A stretch of DNA of 64,000 nt from Pedobacter ginsengisoli (GTDB taxonomy: Bacteria > Bacteroidota > Bacteroidia > Sphingobacteriales > Sphingobacteriaceae), in NCBI RefSeq assembly GCF_002736205.1, contig NZ_CP024091.1, positions 1,178,001 to 1,242,000 of the forward strand, written 5' to 3'. Position numbers and translations under genes: made by a program. The notes under the pieces were generated by a model that worked only from the letters and a program-made list of their open reading frames with translations, was not told the DNA's origin and did not search any database. Below are positions 42,301-50,669 of the stretch, piece after piece (positions within the stretch are counted from its first letter, which is position 1; each line of letters opens with the position of its first letter).

Positions 42301-42849
42301 ATGAAGATATATACCAGAACCGGTGATAAGGGATTAACTTCATTGATTGGGGGTACCCGCGTCCCAAAATTCCATTTGCGTATCGAATGTTATGGTACGG
42401 TTGATGAGCTTAATTCTTACATAGGTTTAATCATGTGCCATGATATTGATAAGCATCACCAGGAAACACTAAAGCAAATTCAGGACAGGTTATTCACAGT
42501 AGGTGCTTCTTTAGCTGCAGATCCTGAAAAGTCAAGAATGAAAATACCTGATCTTCATGAAAGCGACATTACATTGCTTGAAGAAGAAATAGATGGTATG
42601 AACGAAATATTGCCAGAATTAAAGCATTTTATATTGCCGGGTGGAAACACCGTGGTTTCTTATTGTCATATAGCCAGATGCATTTGCCGACGTGCAGAGC
42701 GTTTAACGGTACATTTGGCGACAGAGAGCTTTGTTGACGAAAAAATGACTATTTATTTAAACCGTTTAAGCGATTATTTATTTGTTTTGGCACGAAAACT
42801 GAATTTGGATGCTGGAACGGAAGAAAATATATGGCTTCCGCGGCTTTAA
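42301..42849 (+). CDS. cob(I)yrinic acid a,c-diamide adenosyltransferase (PduO type)
   Basis: I prefer ATG 42301 (182 residues) to the in-frame TTG three bases earlier. The PduO/ATR motifs are visible: YTRTGDKGLTSLIGG (ATP binding), ECYGTVDELNSYIG, and CRRAERLTVHL with the Arg-Glu pair. The family adenylates cob(I)alamin to make coenzyme B12. No corrinoid riboswitch or other B12 gene is next to it here, so it may serve salvage. Confidence 0.95.
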   Translation: MKIYTRTGDKGLTSLIGGTRVPKFHLRIECYGTVDELNSYIGLIMCHDIDKHHQETLKQIQDRLFTVGASLAADPEKSRMKIPDLHESDITLLEEEIDGMNEILPELKHFILPGGNTVVSYCHIARCICRRAERLTVHLATESFVDEKMTIYLNRLSDYLFVLARKLNLDAGTEENIWLPRL

Positions 42850-42867
42850 AAAAAGTAAAAAAAAAGT

Positions 42868-42899
42868 TTGTTTTGCTCAGGTTTTTTAATATACTTTTG
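42868..42899 (+). promoter_or_regulatory. promoter of the DUF2795 gene
   Basis: TTG at 42868-42870, a 21-base spacer and TACTTTTG at 42892-42899 fit the Bacteroidota consensus. The ATG follows at 42934. Confidence 0.6.
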
Positions 42900-42933
42900 C
42901 GAATAAATTTGAATAACTTAATAGTAAAGAAAT

Positions 42934-43155
42934 ATGTATTGGACTTTAGAACTCGCATCGCATTTGGAAGACGCTCCATGGCCTGCAACAAAAGATGAAT
43001 TGATAGATTATGGTATACGATCTGGAGCACCTGTAGAGGTGATAGAAAATTTACAAGCTTTGGAAGATGATGGGGAACCATATGAGACCATAGAAGAAAT
43101 ATGGCCAGATTATCCTACTAAGGACGATTTCTTCTTTAATGAAGACGAATATTAA
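42934..43155 (+). CDS. DUF2795 small acidic protein
   Basis: The 73 residues match DUF2795: LEDAPWPATKDELIDYGIRSGAPVE is the conserved helical core, followed by the acidic Asp/Glu-rich tail YPTKDDFFFNEDEY. Its own promoter and a very strong terminator suggest a short, abundant transcript. The function is not known. No signal or membrane segment is present. Confidence 0.9.
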   Translation: MYWTLELASHLEDAPWPATKDELIDYGIRSGAPVEVIENLQALEDDGEPYETIEEIWPDYPTKDDFFFNEDEY

Positions 43156-43170
43156 CCATAACTAATAAAA

Positions 43171-43206
43171 AAGAAAGGCCCCCGCATACCGGGGCCTTTC
43201 TTTTTT
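43171..43206 (+). terminator. strong intrinsic terminator after DUF2795 gene
   Basis: The 12-bp stem AAGAAAGGCCCC/GGGGCCTTTCTT is followed by a T run. Flanking A residues make it potentially bidirectional. Confidence 0.9.
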
Positions 43207-43291
43207 GGAACGATGATTGTTCATGAATTGTCATGGAAGTGTTTAACACAACCTGAAATCTATCTAAAACATACACCTAAAATTAAACGTT

Positions 43292-43453
43292 ATGGGAAAT
43301 CTACTTTATCTTGTTGCCGTAGTATTAGTAATACTGTGGATCATTGGCTTCTTCTTTAATGGTTTCGGTCCAAATGTTGGTGGCTTAATCCACATTTTAT
43401 TAGTTATTGCTGTTATTGCAATTATTCTTAAAGTTATCAATAGAGCAGCATAA
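43292..43453 (+). CDS. lmo0937-family membrane mini-protein
   Basis: The frame encodes 53 residues, starting MGNLLYLVAVVLVILWIIGF and ending KVINRAA. Two hydrophobic segments (about 4-22 and 32-46) surround a GFGPNVGG turn. This is the pattern of the lmo0937/DUF5670 mini-proteins, which are often stress-induced and of unknown function. It stands alone between a terminator and the convergent ispD gene. Confidence 0.85.
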   Translation: MGNLLYLVAVVLVILWIIGFFFNGFGPNVGGLIHILLVIAVIAIILKVINRAA

Positions 43454-43523
43454 TAGGTTCTGGTTTTGGTCGGTGAGGGTGCCAACGAAATTTATAAGTA
43501 CGCTCACCGATTCAATAGAATCC

Positions 43524-44207
43524 CTATGGAGTTGATTTCCTGTTTTTAAGAAAAACAGAGGCAATTTCAAGATCCTCCGGATAGGTGATTTTTATGTTTA
43601 CTCTTTCTCCTTCAATCAGATTAATCTCGAAACCCGAATGTTCAGCAACTGAAGCATCGTCTGTAAACTCATTCCTGAATGGCTTTTCATAAGATTTTCT
43701 TAAAATATCCAGGTTAAAGGTTTGGGGCGTTTGTATCAAAGCAACCTCATTTCTGTTTAGCGATTCACTTTTTTGATTGCCTGTCAATCTTCTAATAGAA
43801 TCTGTTGGAGTGATGCCTACAACGCAATTGCCTTTTTCTTCGGCTATTTCAAATGATTTTGATATAAGTTCGGAAGATATCAGAGGCCTTACGGCATCAT
43901 GCACGGCTACAATTCCTTTACCTTTAATGGCTTTTAAGCCGTTTTTTACAGAATGAAATCGTTGTTCACCACCTTTTATTACTTGATGTGGTATAGCACA
44001 TTTGTAAGTGCTGCAAAGCTCTTCCCAGTAGGTGTGTTGGTGTATATTAAGTACTAAAAGTATTTCGGGGCTTAATGAGCATTGATGAAATGCTTCCAGT
44101 GTATGCATTAACACTGGCTTGCCATCTAATAATAGAAACTGTTTCGCTATAGCATTTTGCATTCTGTTACCAGAACCACCTGCAACTAAAATGGCGTAGT
44201 ATTTCAT
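43524..44207 (-). CDS. ispD: 2-C-methyl-D-erythritol 4-phosphate cytidylyltransferase
   Basis: This 227-residue enzyme shows the CTP-binding glycine-rich loop VAGGSGNRMQ with conserved Arg, plus AVHDAVRPL and a Lys near residue 210 (NIKITYPEDLEIA). It makes CDP-ME in the MEP isoprenoid pathway. It follows queA on the same strand but is separated by a perfect 34-base palindrome, so read-through may be limited. Confidence 0.95.
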   Translation of the reverse strand: MKYYAILVAGGSGNRMQNAIAKQFLLLDGKPVLMHTLEAFHQCSLSPEILLVLNIHQHTYWEELCSTYKCAIPHQVIKGGEQRFHSVKNGLKAIKGKGIVAVHDAVRPLISSELISKSFEIAEEKGNCVVGITPTDSIRRLTGNQKSESLNRNEVALIQTPQTFNLDILRKSYEKPFRNEFTDDASVAEHSGFEINLIEGERVNIKITYPEDLEIASVFLKNRKSTP

Positions 44208-44230
44208 AAGAATTAGATATTAGTAGGTAG

Positions 44231-44264
44231 TATTTAGTACATAGTAATTACTATGTACTAAATA
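44231..44264. repeat. perfect 34-base palindrome between queA and ispD
   Basis: The 17-base arms (TATTTAGTACATAGTAA and its exact complement) meet with no spacer, 5 bases past the queA stop. It could form a hairpin or cruciform. It is A/T-rich with no T tract beyond it, so it is not a typical terminator. Confidence 0.7.
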
Positions 44265-44268
44265 AGCA

Positions 44269-45318
44269 CTAAATGATTAACATAGCATCGCCATAGCTAT
44301 AAAAGCGATATTTTTCTTTTAAAGCCACTTCATAAGCATGTCTAACATAGTCGAAACCGCCAAATGCACTTACCATCATCAATAGAGTGGATTCAGGAGT
44401 ATGGAAGTTTGTGATCATTGAGTTAGCAATGCTGAAATCATAAGGAGGGAAGATGAATTTACTAGTCCAGTCGTTAGCCGCCTTAAGTGTTCTGTTCGAA
44501 GAAACTGCTGATTCTATTGCACGCATAGAGGTAGTTCCCACGGCGCAAACTCTTCTTTTATCTTCAATAGCTTTATTTACAATATCTGCGTCTTTTTGCT
44601 CAATAATGAACTGTTCCGAGTCCATTTTGTGTTTAGTTAAATCTTCAACCTCTACAGATCTAAAAGTACCTAAACCAACGTGTAATGTAACTTCTGCAAA
44701 GTTAATACCTTTTAATTCCAGGCGTTTCATTAGTTCTCTGCTAAAGTGCAAGCCAGCAGTAGGGGCAGCAACTGCACCTTCATGTTTTGCAAAAATAGTT
44801 TGATAACGTTCTTTATCCTGAGCGGTAGCTTTACGTTTAATGTATTTTGGAAGTGGAGTTTCACCAAGAATTTCGATGTTTTTTCTGAACTCTTCATCAG
44901 TTCCGTCAAATAAGAAACGAATGGTACGTCCGCGTGAAGTTGTATTGTCTACAACCTCAGCAACTAATAAATCGTCATCACCAAAGTATAATTTGTTTCC
45001 AACACGGATTTTACGGGCCGGATCAACCAAAACATCCCATAAGCGTAATTCTTTGTTCAGTTCACGTAATAAGAAGACTTCAATTGTAGCACCTGTTTTT
45101 TCCTTGTTTCCGTATAAACGGGCAGGGAAAACTTTGGTGTTGTTCAATATCATTACATCCTTATCATCAAAATAACCTAAAATATCCTTAAATATTTTAT
45201 GTTCAATTTTGCCACTATCCTTGTGCAAAACCATTAAACGGGCTTCGTCCCTTTGTTCTGAAGGATTATTGGCAACTAATGATTCAGGTAGATTAAACTT
45301 AAATTGAGATAACTTCAT
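44269..45318 (-). CDS. queA: S-adenosylmethionine:tRNA ribosyltransferase-isomerase
   Basis: This 349-residue enzyme has the QueA motifs [43 protein letters not shown] and [16 protein letters not shown]. It transfers the ribosyl part of SAM to preQ1 in tRNA on the way to queuosine. A plausible promoter lies upstream on the minus strand: TAAATTTG at 45352-45345 and TTG at 45377-45375, with a 22-base spacer. Confidence 0.97.
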   Translation of the reverse strand: MKLSQFKFNLPESLVANNPSEQRDEARLMVLHKDSGKIEHKIFKDILGYFDDKDVMILNNTKVFPARLYGNKEKTGATIEVFLLRELNKELRLWDVLVDPARKIRVGNKLYFGDDDLLVAEVVDNTTSRGRTIRFLFDGTDEEFRKNIEILGETPLPKYIKRKATAQDKERYQTIFAKHEGAVAAPTAGLHFSRELMKRLELKGINFAEVTLHVGLGTFRSVEVEDLTKHKMDSEQFIIEQKDADIVNKAIEDKRRVCAVGTTSMRAIESAVSSNRTLKAANDWTSKFIFPPYDFSIANSMITNFHTPESTLLMMVSAFGGFDYVRHAYEVALKEKYRFYSYGDAMLII

Positions 45319-45492
45319 ATTTTTCGATGTGATAATTAAGGGCGCAAATTTACAAAATATAATCTTCTTTTTTGCAAATAACTTACATCCAGATAAACAA
45401 GATAGATTTTAATCATAAACATAAATGTATTTTTTATATTATATAATGTTTTTCTGTAACCTTTTTGGTTAGTTTTGGTCTAAACATTAATT

Positions 45493-46734
45493 ATGATCAT
45501 TCTCAAACTAATAGGCGAAAGTTTTCGATTTGCATTTGATGCTCTCCGCCAAAATAAGCTTCGCACCATGCTTTCCTTATTGGGGATCACCATTGGTATT
45601 TTTGCAATCATATTTGTGTTTTCTGCCGCTGATACTTTTAGAAGTAAATTGCAGGCAAGTATAGATAAACTGGGCTCTAAAACCATATTTGTTCAGAAAT
45701 GGCCATGGGGAGGCTTTGGCGATTATCCCTGGTGGAAATATGTGAACAGACCAGAACCATCACTTAGAGATTATGAGTTGCTTAGAGATCGCCTGGAGCA
45801 TGCAGAAGGATTGTCGTATGAGATTTGGGCTAATGAGCGTACAATAAAATACAGGAGTAATTCTGTAGAAGGGGTTGGTATTAGGGCTGCCTCTCAGGAT
45901 TTTAATAAAACATGGACCCTGGATTTTCAGGAGGGAAGATATTTTACCGATAATGAAGGAAGGGCAGGTTCTCCTGTTGTTCTTATAGGTGCCCTTGTTG
46001 CCGAGGGTTTATTTAACGGACAACCTGCTATTGGTAAATCTATTATAGTTATGGGCCGAAAATTAAACGTGGTCGGTGTTTTCAAAAAGGAAGGTGAGGA
46101 TATTTTGGGGATGTCGCAAGATAAAAATATTGTAATGCCTTTGAATTTTGCTAAAGGTATAATGGATATTGAAAGTGACAGATACGACCCCTCAATTACG
46201 GTAAGGGGTTATGAGCATATTGCACTTGATGAAATTGAAAGTGAAATAAAAGGGACAATGCGTTCAATAAGAAGGCTAAGACCAGGTGTTGAGGATGATT
46301 TTTCTTTGAATAAGAGTACCATTGCATCTAATCAGCTAGATACGATGTTTGGAATGGTTGATTTAGCAGGATGGGTTATAGGTGGCTTCTCTATTCTTGT
46401 TGGGGGCTTTGGTATTGCAAATATTATGTTTGTTTCAGTTAAGGAACGTACCAATATTATAGGTATCCAGAAATCACTGGGGGCTAAGAACTATTTTATT
46501 ATGCTTCAGTTTTTATTTGAAGCAATAGCGCTGTGTTTGCTTGGAGGATTGCTGGGATTGCTCCTCGTTTACCTGGCAACTTTGGCTGCCAGTGCCGCCG
46601 GATTTGAAATGATCTTGTTCATGAAGAACATTATGCTGGGGATAGGTGTGTCTGTTATTATAGGTACTATATCGGGTTTTTGGCCGGCGTATGCGGCGTC
46701 TAGGCTGGATCCTGTAGAAGCAATTCGCTCGTAA
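45493..46734 (+). CDS. MacB-type ABC transporter permease
   Basis: This 413-residue protein has the MacB/FtsX layout: one helix near the N-terminus (about 25-45, after ALRQNKLRTMLSLLGITIG), a periplasmic domain (about 50-275) and three C-terminal helices (about 280-405). The latter contain VGGFGIANIMFVSVKERTNI and end AYAASRLDPVEAIRS. It lacks a fused ATPase, so a separate one such as 41531-42292 must drive it. Such permeases move lipoproteins, peptides or toxins across the envelope by mechanotransmission. The substrate is unknown. Confidence 0.93.
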   Translation: MIILKLIGESFRFAFDALRQNKLRTMLSLLGITIGIFAIIFVFSAADTFRSKLQASIDKLGSKTIFVQKWPWGGFGDYPWWKYVNRPEPSLRDYELLRDRLEHAEGLSYEIWANERTIKYRSNSVEGVGIRAASQDFNKTWTLDFQEGRYFTDNEGRAGSPVVLIGALVAEGLFNGQPAIGKSIIVMGRKLNVVGVFKKEGEDILGMSQDKNIVMPLNFAKGIMDIESDRYDPSITVRGYEHIALDEIESEIKGTMRSIRRLRPGVEDDFSLNKSTIASNQLDTMFGMVDLAGWVIGGFSILVGGFGIANIMFVSVKERTNIIGIQKSLGAKNYFIMLQFLFEAIALCLLGGLLGLLLVYLATLAASAAGFEMILFMKNIMLGIGVSVIIGTISGFWPAYAASRLDPVEAIRS

Positions 46735-46928
46735 TATGACTTCATTTTTGCTTAAAAACTAAGCATTACTACTCAAAGGCTGGAATCCTTTGCGCTGAAG
46801 AAGCACAAAATTTCCTATGCCTTTTCCTAGAAGGCTTAGTTTTTAAATATGGTGCTTCAGCATAAACTCGCTAGTCCAATAAATATTAAGTCATTTGGAT
46901 AAATATTTATGGACTGCGTTATCATTCT
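46735..46928. repeat. structured intergenic element between convergent genes
   Basis: This element has two inverted repeats. The first has 13-base arms, TTAAAAACTAAGC at 46752-46764 and its exact complement at 46834-46846, enclosing a 69-base loop. The second, AGTCCAATAAATATT at 46873-46887 with AATATTTATGGACT at 46902-46915, is perfect apart from one bulged base. The second could end transcription from both sides. No gene is visible. Confidence 0.5.
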
Positions 46929-47720
46929 TTATTTGTAGTACAATTGATTTTTGAATCGTTTTGCTAGCAGGCCAGTTGCTTTATTGGGATCGATGTCGGC
47001 AAAAATTACTCCACTTGTTCCGTAGTTCTGATAAGCATTAAGTGTTCCATCAGGATTAATTATTGAAGTTGCCGACTCCATATATTTGGAGGCATAGTTT
47101 ACACTTGCAAAATAGATTGTATTTTCAATAGAGCGCATGATCATTGCTTTTTCATAATATGGGTTGTTCATGCTACCCCATTCTGTAGGTAGTTTCCCAT
47201 TTTCTTTATCTTCAGTAAATTGGGGGTGAAACACAATTGATGCTCCATTTTGTGCTGCCCACCTTACCGATTCAGGATATCGAAAACCTTCATGGCAAAT
47301 GGTGATCCCAAACTTTACTCCGTTTACCTCAAAGATTTGTCTTTCAGTACCGGGAATCCAAATATTATCTTCTGATGGATCAAGTTGATTTTTGGTCTGA
47401 TATCCAAGGGTTTTGCCGTCAGATGATATCACAAAGGCAAGGTTTTGCAGGCCTGAGGAGCCATGCCAGTCCATGGGAATAATAATAGCGATAGAATGAA
47501 TTCGGGCAATATCACAAACGCGATTTAAGGCAGCTTTTAAAGATTCAGCACTTTGATCTGAAGGTGCATATCCCATTCCAAGATATCCGGGCAAATAAGA
47601 TTCTGGGAAGCAAATAATTTCTGCCTGGCGCTTAGAAGCATCCTTAACCAGTTTTTCTAAATTCGCTAATCCTTCGGCTAAGGAATTAGGTATTGGTGGC
47701 GATGCTAAGGCAACTTTCAT
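46929..47720 (-). CDS. carbon-nitrogen hydrolase (nitrilase superfamily)
   Basis: This 263-residue cytosolic protein has the Glu-Lys-Cys triad of the superfamily: Glu in ICFPESYLPGY (about 42), a central Lys near TEDKENGK, and Cys in GITICHEGFRYPE (about 142). It hydrolyses or condenses C-N bonds in amides, nitriles or carbamoyl compounds. The exact branch is not clear. It starts at ATG 47720 and stands as a single gene. Confidence 0.88.
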   Translation of the reverse strand: MKVALASPPIPNSLAEGLANLEKLVKDASKRQAEIICFPESYLPGYLGMGYAPSDQSAESLKAALNRVCDIARIHSIAIIIPMDWHGSSGLQNLAFVISSDGKTLGYQTKNQLDPSEDNIWIPGTERQIFEVNGVKFGITICHEGFRYPESVRWAAQNGASIVFHPQFTEDKENGKLPTEWGSMNNPYYEKAMIMRSIENTIYFASVNYASKYMESATSIINPDGTLNAYQNYGTSGVIFADIDPNKATGLLAKRFKNQLYYK

Positions 47721-47847
47721 ATTGGTATTTAGTTTTTGTTCGGCTGATGAGCATTTTGATCTTTACTAAATTATGTAATTAGCCAAATACCGTGGTAGCT
47801 TTTCTATTGTTATTTTCTAATATCTCCGTGAGAAATCTGGAAAAACA

Positions 47848-47883
47848 AATGAGGGCTATTCCATTGTTGGAATAGCCCTCATT
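47848..47883 (-). terminator. terminator of the aminotransferase gene
   Basis: A 16-bp perfect stem with a 4-base loop (AATGAGGGCTATTCCA paired with its complement) is followed on the minus strand by GTTTTTCC. Confidence 0.85.
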
Positions 47884-47925
47884 GTTATAGTCAGTGTCTA
47901 AATACTAATATCTATGTACTAGATA

Positions 47926-49119
47926 CTAACTTAATTTAGCCAAAGCCGCTTTTATTCTTGTAACTGCATCAATAAGTTTGTCTTCAGCAGCAGCGTAAGA
48001 AATCCTGATACAATCGTTATTTCCAAATGCTTCGCCGGTTACAGTAGATACGTGAGCTTCGTTAAGTAAGTATAAGCTTAGGTCTTCTGCACTGTTGATA
48101 GTTTGAGTGCCGTCAGTTTTGCCGAAGTAAGATTTTATTTCAGGGAAGAAATAGAAAGCACCATCAGGAAGGTTTACATTAACCCCCGGAATTTCTTTTA
48201 ACAAGGCGTAAACAATATCTCTGCGTTTTTTGAACTCACCAACCATTTCATTTACAGTTTCTAAACCTCCCTGGTAAGCTGCTAAAGCTGCACGTTGAGC
48301 AATAGAAGACGTACCTGAAGTGATTTGACCTTGTAATTTATCGCAAGCATTTGCAATTTCTTTATTTGCAGCCATGTAACCAACTCTCCAGCCAGTCATA
48401 GCATAAGATTTAGAGAAGCCATTGATCAAAATTACTCTGTCTTTGATAGAATCAAATTCCGCAATTGAAGCATGCTTACCAACAAAGTTGATGTGCTCAT
48501 AAATCTCATCAGAAATGATATAGATGTTTGGATGTTTTTCAAAAACAGCTACTAAATCAGCTAATTCTTCTTTGCTGTATACAGATCCCGTAGGGTTGCA
48601 TGGCGAAGAGAACATGAACAATTTAGTTTTAGGAGTAATTACAGCTTCTAATTGAGCTCCAGTAATTTTAAAGTTGTTTTCGACTGTTGCATTGATGAAT
48701 ACGGTTTCGCCTTCACCAAGTTTAATCATTTCGGAGTACGATACCCAGTAAGGAGTAGGAACAATGACCTCATCTCCTGGATCAACTAAACACATTACAG
48801 CATTTGCAAGTGATTGTTTAGCTCCTGTAGAAACCACAATCTGATCAAAACTGTAGTTTAATCCATTTTCTCTCAATAACTTTTCTGCAACTGCCTTACG
48901 TAGTTCAGGATAACCAGAAACCGGAGTGTAGTATGAGTAATTCTCATCTACGGCGGTCTTTGCAGCCTCCTTAACAAACTCTGGTGTAAAGAAGTCTGGC
49001 TCACCAAAGCTTAGGTTAATAACGTCTATTCCTTTTGCGGATAGCTCTCTGCCTAACTTAGCCATTTTAATTGTCTGTGACTCAGATAGGTTATTGATTC
49101 TTTTGGATAAAAATGTCAT
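47926..49119 (-). CDS. class I pyridoxal phosphate aminotransferase (aspartate-type)
   Basis: I start at ATG 49119 (397 residues, MTFLSKRINNL). The longer frame adds a non-conserved, promoter-like leader. The fold I motifs are clear: NLSFGEPDFFTPE, YWVSYSEM, SPCNPTGSVYS, the PLP-Asp/Tyr in SDEIYEHI, and the Schiff-base Lys in NGFSKSYAMTGWRVGY (about 234). It most likely transaminates aspartate or a related acid with 2-oxoglutarate. Substrate specificity beyond the class is not certain. Confidence 0.95.
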   Translation of the reverse strand: MTFLSKRINNLSESQTIKMAKLGRELSAKGIDVINLSFGEPDFFTPEFVKEAAKTAVDENYSYYTPVSGYPELRKAVAEKLLRENGLNYSFDQIVVSTGAKQSLANAVMCLVDPGDEVIVPTPYWVSYSEMIKLGEGETVFINATVENNFKITGAQLEAVITPKTKLFMFSSPCNPTGSVYSKEELADLVAVFEKHPNIYIISDEIYEHINFVGKHASIAEFDSIKDRVILINGFSKSYAMTGWRVGYMAANKEIANACDKLQGQITSGTSSIAQRAALAAYQGGLETVNEMVGEFKKRRDIVYALLKEIPGVNVNLPDGAFYFFPEIKSYFGKTDGTQTINSAEDLSLYLLNEAHVSTVTGEAFGNNDCIRISYAAAEDKLIDAVTRIKAALAKLS

Positions 49120-49233
49120 AATAATTTGTGCGTGGGCAAATTTAATTTTGTGCAACAACAAATATATGAACCTCACTGAATTATAAACTAAAAAAAATAC
49201 TTTTTAATATAATTCAATAGTGAAACTGTATTT

Positions 49234-50232
49234 TTGGTGGCTAATCTCGATATAGTGCAGCCTAAAAAAAAAGCGATACTTCTTTCTCTATGCGTTAGTA
49301 TAGTGCTTATGCTGGCAAAATTTGTAGCCTATTTCATTACTCAGTCTAACGCAATTTTAACCGATGCTTTAGAAAGTATTGTAAATGTACTGGCCAGTAG
49401 TTTTGCATTTTACAGCATCTATCTGGCCACCATTCCTAAAGATCAGAACCATCCGTATGGCCACGGTAAAGTAGAGTTCTTTTCGGCCTTCCTGGAGGGT
49501 ACTTTAATCACCATAGCCGGACTGATCATCATCTTCAAATCTACTTACGATTTAATTTATCCTAAGCCAATTTATCAGCTTTTTGAAGGAGCCGGTATCA
49601 TTGGAGCTACCGGAATTGTAAACTTAATAATTGGTTATTACCTGATCAATGTTGGGAAGAAAGAGAATTCAATTACCCTCGAAGCTGATGGTAAACACTT
49701 ACTTACTGATTCCATTACAAGTGCCGGTTTGGTTGTTGGCATAATTTTAATACAGCTTACCCGGATTTATTGGCTGGATAGTGCAGTTTCTATTCTGCTT
49801 GGCTTGTACATCATTTTTAATGGATACAAGCTTACCAGGCGCTCGGTAGGTGGACTGATGGACGAAAGTAATATTGAACTTGTAAAGAACATTATTGAAA
49901 TTTTACAGAAGAACCGTAAGGAAGCCTGGATTGATGTGCATAACCTAAGGGCACAGCAATATGGCGCCGATCTGCATGTAGACTGCCACGTTACCCTTCC
50001 TTATTATTTTGATCTGAATCGTGTTCATCAGGAAATTTCAAGTATCGATAAGCTTATAAATGGCAATGGAAACTGCAAAACGGAACTGTTTATTCATGCA
50101 GATCCTTGTTTGCCTGCCTGCTGTAATTATTGTGAGATGAAGGATTGTCCGGTACGGGAAGAGGCCTTTAGAGGTGAGATTGAATGGACAATTGAAAATG
50201 CCACTAAAAATCAAAAACATTTTGATCAATGA
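49234..50232 (+). CDS. cation diffusion facilitator family transporter
   Basis: This protein of up to 332 residues has six membrane helices. The metal site of CDF proteins is visible in TDALESIVNV (helix 2) and TDSITSAGLVVG (helix 5, HxxxD replaced by a DxxxS pattern), with the loop NHPYGHGKVEF. A cytosolic ferredoxin-like domain ends in a Cys-rich tail (CLPACCNYCEMKDC) that may bind metal. It should export Zn, Fe, Mn or Co. The start is uncertain: TTG 49234 and GTG 49237 overlap TATTTTTG, a possible -7 element, so GTG 49255 is an alternative. The stop overlaps the NUDIX gene by 4 nt. Confidence 0.9.
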   Translation: MVANLDIVQPKKKAILLSLCVSIVLMLAKFVAYFITQSNAILTDALESIVNVLASSFAFYSIYLATIPKDQNHPYGHGKVEFFSAFLEGTLITIAGLIIIFKSTYDLIYPKPIYQLFEGAGIIGATGIVNLIIGYYLINVGKKENSITLEADGKHLLTDSITSAGLVVGIILIQLTRIYWLDSAVSILLGLYIIFNGYKLTRRSVGGLMDESNIELVKNIIEILQKNRKEAWIDVHNLRAQQYGADLHVDCHVTLPYYFDLNRVHQEISSIDKLINGNGNCKTELFIHADPCLPACCNYCEMKDCPVREEAFRGEIEWTIENATKNQKHFDQ

Positions 50233-50669
50233 GTTATTTTAATGTAAGAGTATACGGCTTACTAATTAATGCTGAAAACCAGGTGCTGATTAGCGACGAG
50301 CAATCGGGCGACAGGATATTCAGTAAATTTCCAGGCGGCGGACTGGAGTTGGGCGAAGGGCTGATAGATGCACTTAAACGCGAGTTTATGGAAGAGTGCA
50401 ATGCCGAAATTGAAGTGCTCAATCACCTTTACACTACAGACTTCTATGAGCAGTCATCTTTTAACGACAGTCAGATTTTAAGCATTTATTACACCGTAAA
50501 AGCATTGCACCCCTTAGCTTTGAATTTTAAAACTGAAGTGTTCGATTTTGATGAAAACACCCTGCAATCATTTAGATGGGTTGATCTGCAGGATCTTAAA
50601 ACAGACCATGTAACTTTTAAAACAGATAAAACTGTAGTAGAACTATTAATTAAACAAAGAAACCAATGA
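50229..50669 (+). CDS. NUDIX hydrolase
   Basis: This 146-residue protein contains the Nudix box GGLELGEGLIDALKRE followed by FMEECN, matching GX5EX7REUXEEX. It hydrolyses a nucleoside diphosphate linked to another moiety, but the substrate cannot be read. It overlaps the CDF gene upstream and bioA downstream by 4 nt each (ATGA), so the three are translated together. Confidence 0.92.
   Translation: MSYFNVRVYGLLINAENQVLISDEQSGDRIFSKFPGGGLELGEGLIDALKREFMEECNAEIEVLNHLYTTDFYEQSSFNDSQILSIYYTVKALHPLALNFKTEVFDFDENTLQSFRWVDLQDLKTDHVTFKTDKTVVELLIKQRNQ

Noticed and set aside
42301..42849. Corrinoid riboswitch before the adenosyltransferase
   Set aside because: The gene begins 8 bases after the ABC ATPase stop, leaving no room for a riboswitch.
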